A stretch of 6,386 nt of DNA from Anaerolineae bacterium (GCA_027036755.1 JALWDV010000820.1:1-6386); one strand, 5' to 3'; numbered from the stretch's first letter, positions 1-5,884 are shown. The notes: a model not told the origin generated them from the sequence alone. Program-made: numbers and translations.

Positions 1-11
1 TCCAGCGGGCT

Positions 12-48
12 CCTCCCCCTGCAAGGCGTCAGCCGAAGCGGGGGGAGG
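12..48 (+). other. Strong GC-rich hairpin upstream of tilS
   Basis: Bases 12-22 (CCTCCCCCTGC) pair with 38-48 (GCGGGGGGAGG) over 11 positions, one of them a G-T wobble. The 15-base loop holds a further GGC/GCC mini-stem at 25-27 and 32-34. No T-tract follows on the + strand, so this is not a canonical intrinsic terminator. It could be the end of an upstream transcript outside the window or a structure ahead of tilS. A second G-rich run at 51-60 could compete for the left arm. Confidence 0.5.
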
Positions 49-123
49 CCGGGAGGGGGGCTTGTCACCAGGCCAAATTTGAAATTGCTGGACGTGTTTG
101 GAGGGAATTTGACATTGTCCAAC

Positions 124-129
124 TATAAT
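124..129 (+). promoter_or_regulatory. Putative -10 box (TATAAT) of tilS, leaderless start
   Basis: A perfect TATAAT ends six bases before ATG 136, so a transcript starting about seven bases downstream would begin at or next to the A of the start codon, giving a leaderless mRNA. The nearest -35-like hexamers are badly spaced: TTGACA at 109-114 leaves only 9 bp, and TTGGAG at 98-103 leaves 20 bp. The -35 element is therefore uncertain. There is no SD within 15 bases of ATG 136, which agrees with leaderless translation. The call rests on the hexamer and its position only. Confidence 0.45.
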
Positions 130-135
130 TTTCTC

Positions 136-1632
136 ATGCACTTCCTCCCGCGACTACGTCGATTCATCCAACAGCATCATCTCATTCCCGATAACGCCCG
201 AGTGGTGGTGGGCGTCAGTGGCGGACCCGATTCGCTGACCCTGCTTCATGCCCTGCACCGGCTTGCGCCCGAACGCGGATGGCGGCTCCACGCCGCGTAT
301 CTGCATCATGGCCTGCGCCCGGAAGCCGAGGACGAGGCGCACTTCGTGGCCGAACTGGCCGCAGCCTGGGGACTGGGCTGCACCATCGAACGGGCCGACG
401 TGCGGGCCATCGCCGCACAGCCGGGCGTTTCGGTCGAGGAGGCCGCGCGCCAGGCCCGATACGCCTTTCTGGGCCAGGTGGCGCGGCGGTTGGGATCGCC
501 GGTGGTGGCGGTGGGGCATCACGCCGATGATCAGGTGGAGAGCATTCTCATGCACCTGCTGCGAGGCAGCGGACTGGCGGGCCTGCGAGGCATGTCGCCC
601 GCGACGCCCCTGGATGCGCTGAGATTGACCGCGCTGCGCCAGACCGGCGATGCGCCGTTTTGGGGGGCGGATGGCGAAGAGGTGCGAGTGCAGGTGATGC
701 TGGCGCGGCCCCTGCTGCCTTTCGCCCGGGATGAGATTTTGGCCTATTGTCAGGAAAACGGGCTGGAGCCTCGCTGGGATATTTCCAACGAAGACGCCAC
801 CTTCTTCCGCAACCGCCTGCGCCATGAGATCATTCCCCGGCTCAAGGCCATCAATCCCAACCTGAGCACGGTGCTGGGGCGCACGGCCTTCGCCTTGCAG
901 GGGGATTACGAGGCGCTGGACGCGCACCGACGGACGTTGTGGCAAGAGCTGGCGCAGGTGGAGCCGGGCCGGGTGCGATTGAATCTGCAGGCGTTTCGAG
1001 CGCTGCTGCACGGCGATCAGCGGGCCTTGTTGCGGCGGGCCATCGCCGCGCTGCGGCCCGAACATCGCAACATCAGTTGGGAGCACACCGAACGAGTGCT
1101 GGATGTGCTGGCGGAGCATCCGCAGATGGCCAGCGGCGGGCCCTACACCCTGACCGCGGGCCTGGAGGCCTGGCTCTCTTATCGATGGCTGGATGTGCAG
1201 GAAGCCGATTTCATCCCCAGCGACGTTCCCCAAATCGACGCGCCGCAACGCCTGCCCCTGCCCGGCCGCGTCGCTCTGGGCCCAAACTGGCGTTTGCAGG
1301 CCCGCGAGGTGCGCTGGGAGCCGGGCGAAGCGCCCTGGCTACGCCAGAAATCCCCCAACCTCATCTGGCTGCCCATCGACATCCCCCAGCCCCTGATGGT
1401 GCGCCCCCGCCGTCCGGGCGATGTGATGCAGCCCCTGGGCCTGAACGCGTCCAAGCGCATCAAGGATTTGATGAACGAACGCAAGATTCCTCGTCCCGCG
1501 CGTCTGCGCTGGCCCCTGCTGGTGGATGCGCAGGATCGCATCTTGTGGATGATCGGGCATCGGGCGTCTGAGCTGGCCCGATTGTCGCCCGATGCAATTC
1601 GGGCCTGGCAGATCGAGCTAACCGGGCGATAA
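136..1632 (+). CDS. tilS: tRNA(Ile)-lysidine synthase
   Basis: TilS is a cytoplasmic ATP-dependent enzyme. It joins lysine to C34 of the CAU anticodon of tRNA-Ile2, so that the tRNA reads AUA and is charged with isoleucine. The 498-residue protein has the N-type ATP pyrophosphatase loop SGGPDS at 28-33, HHGLR at 57-61, and the TilS block with GHHADDQVES at 127-136 followed by LLRGSGLAGLRGM. WDISNEDATFFRNRLRHEI lies at 214-232. A C-terminal TilS domain at about 422-478 includes RPRRPGD and SKRIKDL. Length is at the upper end of the family, with an apparent insert near 155-190. ATG 136 is preferred over the upstream in-frame TTG 79: the 19 extra residues resemble no TilS N-terminus, and a TATAAT box lies inside that stretch. 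The gene stands alone on the + strand and converges on cimA. Confidence 0.96.
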   Translation: MHFLPRLRRFIQQHHLIPDNARVVVGVSGGPDSLTLLHALHRLAPERGWRLHAAYLHHGLRPEAEDEAHFVAELAAAWGLGCTIERADVRAIAAQPGVSVEEAARQARYAFLGQVARRLGSPVVAVGHHADDQVESILMHLLRGSGLAGLRGMSPATPLDALRLTALRQTGDAPFWGADGEEVRVQVMLARPLLPFARDEILAYCQENGLEPRWDISNEDATFFRNRLRHEIIPRLKAINPNLSTVLGRTAFALQGDYEALDAHRRTLWQELAQVEPGRVRLNLQAFRALLHGDQRALLRRAIAALRPEHRNISWEHTERVLDVLAEHPQMASGGPYTLTAGLEAWLSYRWLDVQEADFIPSDVPQIDAPQRLPLPGRVALGPNWRLQAREVRWEPGEAPWLRQKSPNLIWLPIDIPQPLMVRPRRPGDVMQPLGLNASKRIKDLMNERKIPRPARLRWPLLVDAQDRILWMIGHRASELARLSPDAIRAWQIELTGR

Positions 1633-1745
1633 AGCGCAAACAACGACAGGCCGCAAATGATCGAGAGAATCCTCAAATCACTTGCAGCCTGTAACTTTGA
1701 CGCGTGTTCCGTTCCGCCAGAGTCCGTTCTGAACTTCCTCCTTCA

Positions 1746-1783
1746 ATCCGCGGAAATCTGTCCCATCCGCGTTATCTGCGGCC
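1746..1783. repeat. Degenerate 9-10 bp intergenic repeat (ATCCGCG/ATCTGCG type)
   Basis: The 227-bp gap between the convergent tilS and cimA genes contains four consecutive imperfect units: ATCCGCGGAA (1746-1755), ATCTGTCCC (1756-1764), ATCCGCGTT (1765-1773) and ATCTGCGGCC (1774-1783). CGCGGA and TCCGCG within it are also inverted repeats (1750-1755 and 1766-1771) that could form a 6-bp stem with an 11-base loop. No T-tract follows on either strand. From memory, similar ATCCGCG/ATCTGCG strings occur between genes in several environmental phyla. The rest of the gap shows nothing I can name. Confidence 0.5.
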
Positions 1784-1859
1784 AATGCCATGGGCGGCTG
1801 GCGTGAAAATTCGATTTGCCGGGGCCAAAGTGCATAACGTCCCCTAATCAGGAGCGGCG

Positions 1860-3425
1860 TCAGCTATGCAAAATGGCCCACTCCAGGCCGTCGGCCAGGG
1901 CCTGCCAGCTCGCCTCGATGATGTTGGCGCTGGCTCCCACGGTGGTCCAGCGCTGTTTGCCATTGCTGAAATCGATGAGCACCCGGGTGGTGGCCGCGGT
2001 GGCCATGTGCGTATCCAGAATGCGCACCTTGTAGTCTGTCAGATGCACTTGTTTGAGCGCCGGGTAGTTCACCTCCAGCGCTTTGCGCAGGGCCTTGTTC
2101 AGGGCGTTGACCGGGCCATTGCCCTCGGAAACCTCGTGGAAAACCCGACCGCCGATTTTCACCTTGACCGACGCTTCGGAGAAGATGCCGCGGCCCTGGC
2201 GATGCTCCACATTGGCGGTGAAATCGATCATCTCGAACGGAGCCTTGTAATCATCCTGCGTGCGGCGCAGCAGCAGCTCCACGGACGCATCTGCGGCCTC
2301 GAACGCGAACCCGCGATGCTCCAGCTCCTTGATCTGGGTCAGCACCGTGCGTTCCTGCTCGCGGGTGACGCCCTCCAGGCCCATCTGCGCCCGCTTCACC
2401 GCGATGTTATCCTTGCCCGATAGATCGGACACCACCACCCGCATCTTGTTCCCCACCAGCTCTGGATCGATATGCTGATAGCTCTGCGGGTTCTTGACCA
2501 TGGCGTTGACATGCACGCCGCCCTTGTGGGCGAAGGCGCTGCGTCCCACGTAAGGCGCGTGCTCATCCGGGGCCAGATTGGCCAGCTCGCTGACGAAGTT
2601 GGCCACCTCGGTGAGCTTGCGCAGTTGCTCGGGCGTCACCGCCTGGACGCCCATCTTCAGATTGAGATTGGCGATGATAGGCAGTAGATCGCTGTTGCCG
2701 CAGCGCTCGCCATAGCCGTTGATGGTGCCCTGCACATGCACCACGCCCGCCTGCACCGCGGCCAGGGCATTGGCCACGCCCACCGCGCCGTCGTTGTGGG
2801 TGTGAATCCCCAGCGGCGCGGTGATCCCGGCCGCCTGCACCTCGCCGATGATGCGCTCGATCTCCCAGGGCATGGAGCCGCCGTTGGTGTCGGCCAGCAC
2901 GATGACGTCGGCGCCCCCTTTTTCCGCGGCCTTCAGCGTGCGCAAGGCGTAGTCGGGATCGGCCTTGTAGCCGTCGAAGAAGTGTTCAGCGTCATACACC
3001 ACCTCCTTGCCGTTTTCCTTCAGATAAGAGACGGTGTCGTAGATCATGGTGACGTTCTCGTCCAGGGTGGTGCGCAGCACGTCGGTCACATGCAGAGTCC
3101 AGGTCTTGCCGAAGATGGTCACGACCTCGGTGTTGGTGGCCAGCAGCATCTGCACCTGGGCGTCCTGGTCCACGGGCGTTCGGGCCTTGCGAGTGGAGCC
3201 GAAAGCCGCGATTTTTGCCTGCTTGAGCTGCAATTCGCTCTGCGCCCGCTCGAAGAAATCCATGTCTTTGGGATTCGAGCCGGGCCAGCCGCCCTCGATG
3301 TAATGGATGCCGAGCTCGTCCAGTTTGCGGGCGATGCGCAGCTTGTCGCCAGAAGAAAAATTGACGCCCTCGCCCTGGGTGCCGTCGCGGAGGGTGGTGT
3401 CGTAAAGTTGGATGGTAGGAGTCAT
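1860..3425 (-). CDS. cimA: (R)-citramalate synthase (LeuA3/CimA type)
   Basis: CimA condenses pyruvate with acetyl-CoA to (R)-citramalate, the first step of the threonine-independent route to 2-oxobutyrate and isoleucine. The 521-residue length matches the long CimA/LeuA3 family. The N-terminal TIM barrel begins almost at once with YDTTLRDGTQGEG (8-20), giving catalytic R13 and metal ligand D14. GGWPGSNPKD at 45-54 is typical of this family rather than of true LeuA. The metal pair HTH sits at 208-210, followed by NGYGERCGN (236-244) and the KGGVHVNAM segment (301-309). From about 396 to the end is the LeuA-type regulatory dimer domain, usually the site of isoleucine feedback inhibition, with GNGPVNAL at 435-442. 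The start at the M of MTPTIQLYDTT is the only sensible one, yet no SD precedes it. It lies 37 bp after the HIT gene and is probably co-transcribed with it. Confidence 0.93.
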   Translation of the reverse strand: MTPTIQLYDTTLRDGTQGEGVNFSSGDKLRIARKLDELGIHYIEGGWPGSNPKDMDFFERAQSELQLKQAKIAAFGSTRKARTPVDQDAQVQMLLATNTEVVTIFGKTWTLHVTDVLRTTLDENVTMIYDTVSYLKENGKEVVYDAEHFFDGYKADPDYALRTLKAAEKGGADVIVLADTNGGSMPWEIERIIGEVQAAGITAPLGIHTHNDGAVGVANALAAVQAGVVHVQGTINGYGERCGNSDLLPIIANLNLKMGVQAVTPEQLRKLTEVANFVSELANLAPDEHAPYVGRSAFAHKGGVHVNAMVKNPQSYQHIDPELVGNKMRVVVSDLSGKDNIAVKRAQMGLEGVTREQERTVLTQIKELEHRGFAFEAADASVELLLRRTQDDYKAPFEMIDFTANVEHRQGRGIFSEASVKVKIGGRVFHEVSEGNGPVNALNKALRKALEVNYPALKQVHLTDYKVRILDTHMATAATTRVLIDFSNGKQRWTTVGASANIIEASWQALADGLEWAILHS

Positions 3426-3462
3426 GGTGAATGTGTGGGGGAGTGAGTGGGAGTAGGGAAGG

Positions 3463-3876
3463 TCATGTCAGATGATTTCGGATGTCGCTTGCAAATCGAT
3501 CCAGCGTGGCTCGATCACTTTGTGCAAAGTCCCATCGCAAGATGATGTTGTCGTCGCGGAAGCGGGGCAGAAGGTGGAGATGGAAGTGAAAGACGTCTTG
3601 CTGCGCAGCCGGGCCATTGGACTGAATGATGTTGAGGCCGTCGCAACCCGATGCCGCGCGGATGGCGCGGGCGATTTTGACTGTGGCCCGGAACAAGGCT
3701 GCGGCCAGCTCATCATCCAGGTCGTAAATCGTTTCCCGGTGCGGGCGGGGAATGACCAGCGTCTTGTAAGGATTAGGCTGGTTGATGTCCATGAAAGCCA
3801 TCACCAGATCGTCTTCGTAAACGATGCTGGCCTGGGCATCGCCAGAAACGATTTGACAAAAGATGCAGGACGTCAT
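3463..3876 (-). CDS. HIT-family nucleotide hydrolase/transferase (Hint-like)
   Basis: This is a 137-residue histidine-triad protein, the usual size for bacterial Hint/YcfF-like hydrolases that cleave purine nucleoside phosphoramidates, acyl-adenylates or dinucleoside polyphosphates. The catalytic triad HFHLH lies at 97-101 within DVFHFHLHLLPR. The N-terminal SCIFCQIVSG provides the CxxC pair C4/C7, and with H46 in VIPRPHRE it may form the structural zinc site seen in many members. GLNIIQSNGPAAQQ at 80-93 is the usual stretch before the triad. The natural substrate cannot be told from sequence. No SD precedes ATG 3876. The gene runs into cimA after 37 bp and diverges from the DUF433 gene, with only 27 bp between start codons. 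No convincing -35/-10 pair of its own was found. Confidence 0.92.
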   Translation of the reverse strand: MTSCIFCQIVSGDAQASIVYEDDLVMAFMDINQPNPYKTLVIPRPHRETIYDLDDELAAALFRATVKIARAIRAASGCDGLNIIQSNGPAAQQDVFHFHLHLLPRFRDDNIILRWDFAQSDRATLDRFASDIRNHLT

Positions 3877-3881
3877 AACAT
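3853..3881 (+). promoter_or_regulatory. Putative sigma-70 type promoter of the DUF433/PIN-like module
   Basis: TTGACA at 3853-3858 is a perfect -35 hexamer. It is followed after exactly 17 bp by TAACAT at 3876-3881, which matches the -10 consensus at four of six positions including the outer TA..AT. Transcription would begin near 3888, leaving a leader of about 16 bases with the SD before ATG 3904. The whole element lies antisense within the first codons of the divergent HIT gene, so the module carries its control region inside its neighbour's coding sequence. Confidence 0.6.
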
Positions 3882-3882
3882 A

Positions 3883-3905
3883 ATGATCGTATTGGAGGCG
3901 ATCAT
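3883..3905. promoter_or_regulatory. Perfect 7-bp inverted repeat around the SD, candidate operator
   Basis: ATGATCG (3883-3889) and CGATCAT (3899-3905) are exact inverted copies separated by nine bases that contain the SD GGAGG. The right arm includes the first two bases of the DUF433 start codon. The repeat overlaps the predicted start of transcription of the + module and lies in the divergent gap before HIT. That is where an autoregulating antitoxin would bind. It could instead form an RNA hairpin with the SD in its loop if transcription starts further upstream than 3888. Confidence 0.5.
3894..3898 (+). promoter_or_regulatory. Ribosome binding site of the DUF433 gene
   Basis: GGAGG lies five bases before ATG 3904 and fixes that start. 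The reading frame stays open back to 3472, but the upstream part is antisense to the HIT gene. This is one of only two strong SD sequences in the window. Confidence 0.75.
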
Positions 3906-4314
3906 GCGACTAGAAGACTATTTCAACTTCCTGGCGCCCAATGACATACGCATCAAGGGCAGCCGCATAGGCATCGAAACGGTTTTATATGACTACATCC
4001 ACCGGGGAATGACGCCCGAGGAGATCGACGCGCGATATTGGAGCATCACCCTGGAGCAGGTCTACGCCACCATCCTCTACTATCTGCACAACAAAGAGGA
4101 AGTGAGCCAGTATCTGACCGACTGGATTGAGTTCGGGAACAGGATGCGGGAGGAGCAAGAGAAGAATCCTCCTCCGGTTATCCTGAGATTACGACGCCTT
4201 AGAGAAATTTATGGCAAGGATGCTGCGCGCATTGTGCGAGAGCAACAAGATGCGGCATATCAGCAAGTTCTTGCGGAAAGGGGACCTGCTTATCGGACGA
4301 GAGACCAGGAATGA
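3904..4314 (+). CDS. DUF433-family protein, probable antitoxin
   Basis: This 136-residue protein carries a DUF433 (COG2442) winged-helix-like domain at about 10-72. Its IKGSRIGIETVL (17-28), GMTPEEI (35-41) and SITLEQVYATILYYL (47-61) follow the family pattern of a conserved G-[ST]-R-I turn, an EEI helix and a helix ending in YYL. Typical DUF433 proteins are about 75-80 residues. Here a charged helical tail of some 55 residues (80-136) follows, rich in Arg and Glu, with NPPP at 88-91, and it may contact the partner. The start is set by GGAGG five bases upstream. The last codons overlap the PIN-like gene by ATGA, so translation is probably coupled. The antitoxin role is inferred from the known pairing of DUF433 with COG4634/DUF5615 genes; DNA binding to the adjacent inverted repeat is plausible but untested. 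Confidence 0.85.
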   Translation: MRLEDYFNFLAPNDIRIKGSRIGIETVLYDYIHRGMTPEEIDARYWSITLEQVYATILYYLHNKEEVSQYLTDWIEFGNRMREEQEKNPPPVILRLRRLREIYGKDAARIVREQQDAAYQQVLAERGPAYRTRDQE

Positions 4315-4679
4315 GGCGGATTAAATTTTTGTTGGATGAGCACGTCAATCCGGCACTGAGCAAGGGACTGCGCCACCGCAATCCGGAAATTGTGGTTTGG
4401 CAAATCGGGAGTCCTGGCGCGCCTCCGTTGGGCGCGCCGGATCCGGAAATCTTGCTTTGGTGCGAGCAAAATGAGTTTGTTTTGGTCACGAACAATCGTG
4501 CGTCCATGCCTGTTCATCTAGTCAATCACTTGATGGCAGGCCATCATATTCCGGGCATTTTCACGTTGAATGATGGTTTTAGCGTCGGTGATCACCTGGA
4601 TGAGCTCGAATACATCTGGAGCGTCGCGGAGCCGGATGAGTTTATAGACATCATCTGGTATTTGCCAATCAAGCGCTGA
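4311..4679 (+). CDS. DUF5615/PIN-like predicted nuclease, probable toxin
   Basis: This 122-residue protein belongs to the PIN-like DUF5615 group (COG4634), which is widely paired with DUF433 and predicted to be a toxin RNase. The N-terminal strand FLLDEH (6-11) gives acidic D9 and E10. GAPDPEILLWCEQ (41-53) supplies D44 and E46. VLVTNNRASMPVHL (57-70) is the strand that in classical members reads roughly VLVTxDxD, but here two Asn (61-62) occupy the expected acidic spot. GHHIPGIFTL follows at 77-86. I recall the NNR.SMPVHL form in other DUF433 partners, so it may mark a subfamily rather than an inactive copy. There is no separate SD; ATG 4311 overlaps the upstream stop. The last 11 bases overlap the end of the convergent leuB. 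A sample at 4441-4500 has 26 G/C of 60, against 43 of 60 at 481-540 in tilS. Confidence 0.82.
   Translation: MRRIKFLLDEHVNPALSKGLRHRNPEIVVWQIGSPGAPPLGAPDPEILLWCEQNEFVLVTNNRASMPVHLVNHLMAGHHIPGIFTLNDGFSVGDHLDELEYIWSVAEPDEFIDIIWYLPIKR
4416..4438 (+). other. GGCGCGCC inverted pair, hairpin inside the PIN-like gene
   Basis: Two copies of the self-complementary GGCGCGCC (4416-4423 and 4431-4438) are separated by seven bases. They can form an all-GC 8-bp stem, extendable by three pairs across a one-base bulge (TCC 4412-4414 with GGA 4439-4441). It is a sharp GC island in an otherwise A+T-richer gene and encodes the Gly/Ala/Pro-rich turn between the two halves of the protein. Any effect on translation is speculative. 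Confidence 0.4.
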
Positions 4680-5763
4680 CGCCTGTCAGGTATCCGCGTA
4701 CAATCTCGCCCATGGCCCGCGTGCCCACGACCTCGATAGTTTGATCGGGCAGGGCGGTGTTGGCCAGATCGGGCGTGCGATAGCCCGCGTCCAGGGCCCG
4801 CTCCACCGCGTTCTCGATGGCCCGGGCTGCGTCTTCCTCGTCCAGCGAATGGCGCAGCATCATGGCCGCGGAGAGGATGGTCGCCAGGGGGTTGGCGACG
4901 CCCTGGCCCGCGATGTCGGGCGCAGAGCCGTGGATGGGTTCATAGAGCCCGCGTGCGCCATCGCCCAGGCTGGCCGAGGGCAGCATGCCCATGGACCCGG
5001 CCAGCATCGCCGCCTCGTCGGTGATGATGTCGCCGAACAGGTTGCCGCTGACGATGACGTCGAAATCGGCCGGGCGACGGATGAGGTGCATGGTCATGGC
5101 GTCCACCAGCACGTGCTCCAGCGCCACGTCGGGGAATTCGTCCGCCATCAGACGCACGACCGTCCGTCGCCACAGGCGAGAAGAGGCCAGCACGTTGGCT
5201 TTATCCACCGAGGTGAGCTTGCCCCGACGCCCGCGTGCGGCCCGGGCCGCCACTCGCACCACCCGTTCGATCTCGGGGCGGGTGTAGAACAGGGTGTCGT
5301 AGGCCTCTTCGCTCCCTTCCTGCCGCGGGCCAAAATAGATGCCGCCGGTGAGCTCCCGCACCACCAGCACATCCACGCCCGCCAGCACGTCGGGCCGCAG
5401 CGATGAAGCGGCGATGAGTTGGGGATAGATTTTGACCGGGCGCAGATTGGCGTAGAGCCCCAGGGCTTTACGCAGTTTTAGCAGCCCTTGCTCGGGCTGA
5501 ACCGATTTTGTGGGATCCGCCCATTTGGGACCGCCCACCGCGCCAAACAACACTGCATCCGCCTGTTTGCAGGCCGCCAGGGTGTCATCGGGCAGAGGCG
5601 AGCCGGTCTCGTCGATGGCGATGCCGCCCACGAGATATTCTGAAAAATCGAAGGTCAAATCGAAAAGCGAGGTCAGGGCTTCGAGAGTCTTGCGGGTTTC
5701 TGTCACGACTTCCGGGCCAATGCCATCGCCAGGAAGAAGGACAATGTGATATTTGTTGGGCAT
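4669..5763 (-). CDS. leuB: 3-isopropylmalate dehydrogenase
   Basis: LeuB is an NAD-dependent decarboxylating dehydrogenase. It converts (2R,3S)-3-isopropylmalate to 2-oxoisocaproate in leucine synthesis and, in citramalate-pathway organisms, acts on 3-methylmalate for isoleucine. The 364 residues match the family length. LLPGDGIGPEV is at 9-19. The substrate arginines fit R98, R108 and R136 (in LRKALGLYANLRP and VVREL), with Y143 in GGIYFG and K188 in VDKAN. D221 opens DAMTMHL. The signature NLFGDIITDEAA gives metal ligands D245 and D249. EPIHGSAPDIAG (275-286) is the NAD adenine loop that marks an NAD rather than NADP enzyme. ATG 5763 is chosen because LLPGDGIG then starts at residue 9; the frame continues 59 codons upstream to 5940 through repeat DNA unlike any LeuB. 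No SD is visible. Its stop overlaps that of the convergent PIN-like gene. Confidence 0.96.
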   Translation of the reverse strand: MPNKYHIVLLPGDGIGPEVVTETRKTLEALTSLFDLTFDFSEYLVGGIAIDETGSPLPDDTLAACKQADAVLFGAVGGPKWADPTKSVQPEQGLLKLRKALGLYANLRPVKIYPQLIAASSLRPDVLAGVDVLVVRELTGGIYFGPRQEGSEEAYDTLFYTRPEIERVVRVAARAARGRRGKLTSVDKANVLASSRLWRRTVVRLMADEFPDVALEHVLVDAMTMHLIRRPADFDVIVSGNLFGDIITDEAAMLAGSMGMLPSASLGDGARGLYEPIHGSAPDIAGQGVANPLATILSAAMMLRHSLDEEDAARAIENAVERALDAGYRTPDLANTALPDQTIEVVGTRAMGEIVRGYLTGVSA

Positions 5764-5884
5764 AAGAATGGGATCGATGGAATGTTGGCGATGAAGAGAT
5801 GGGTAATTGGTGGTAACTATACAAGCCGCAGCGAAAAAACGCCTGATGAAGCAACGTTGGCCTTTTGTGCCGACCCACGTCATG

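Noticed and set aside
40..60. G-quadruplex in the G-rich run before tilS
   Set aside because: The runs do not give four GGG tracts separated by loops of at least one base.
109..129. TTGACA plus TATAAT as a complete tilS promoter
   Set aside because: Only 9 bp separate the hexamers, far short of the usual 16-19; only the -10 box is kept as a candidate.
79..135. TTG start for tilS giving 19 additional residues
   Set aside because: The stretch contains the TATAAT box and repeat DNA and is not TilS-like; ATG 136 is the better start.
154..1248. Long open frame on the minus strand opposite tilS
   Set aside because: It is a GC-rich shadow of tilS with no family motif and Arg/Gln/His-rich composition typical of antisense frames.
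2736..3446. Open frame on the + strand opposite cimA
   Set aside because: Shadow of cimA, with His/Val/Gly-rich composition and no recognisable domain.
3472..3903. Upstream extension of the DUF433 frame
   Set aside because: It is antisense to the well-supported HIT gene; an SD sits at 3894-3898, right before ATG 3904.
4381..4460. Direct repeat ATCCGGAAAT...TTTGG exactly 60 bp apart in the PIN-like gene
   Set aside because: It encodes NPEIVVW and DPEILLW; the second is family-conserved, so the DNA match probably reflects similar short peptides rather than a duplication.
5816..5821. TATAGT as leuB -10 box
   Set aside because: The position 17 bp upstream (AGGCGT) bears no likeness to TTGACA, so it was not listed as a promoter.
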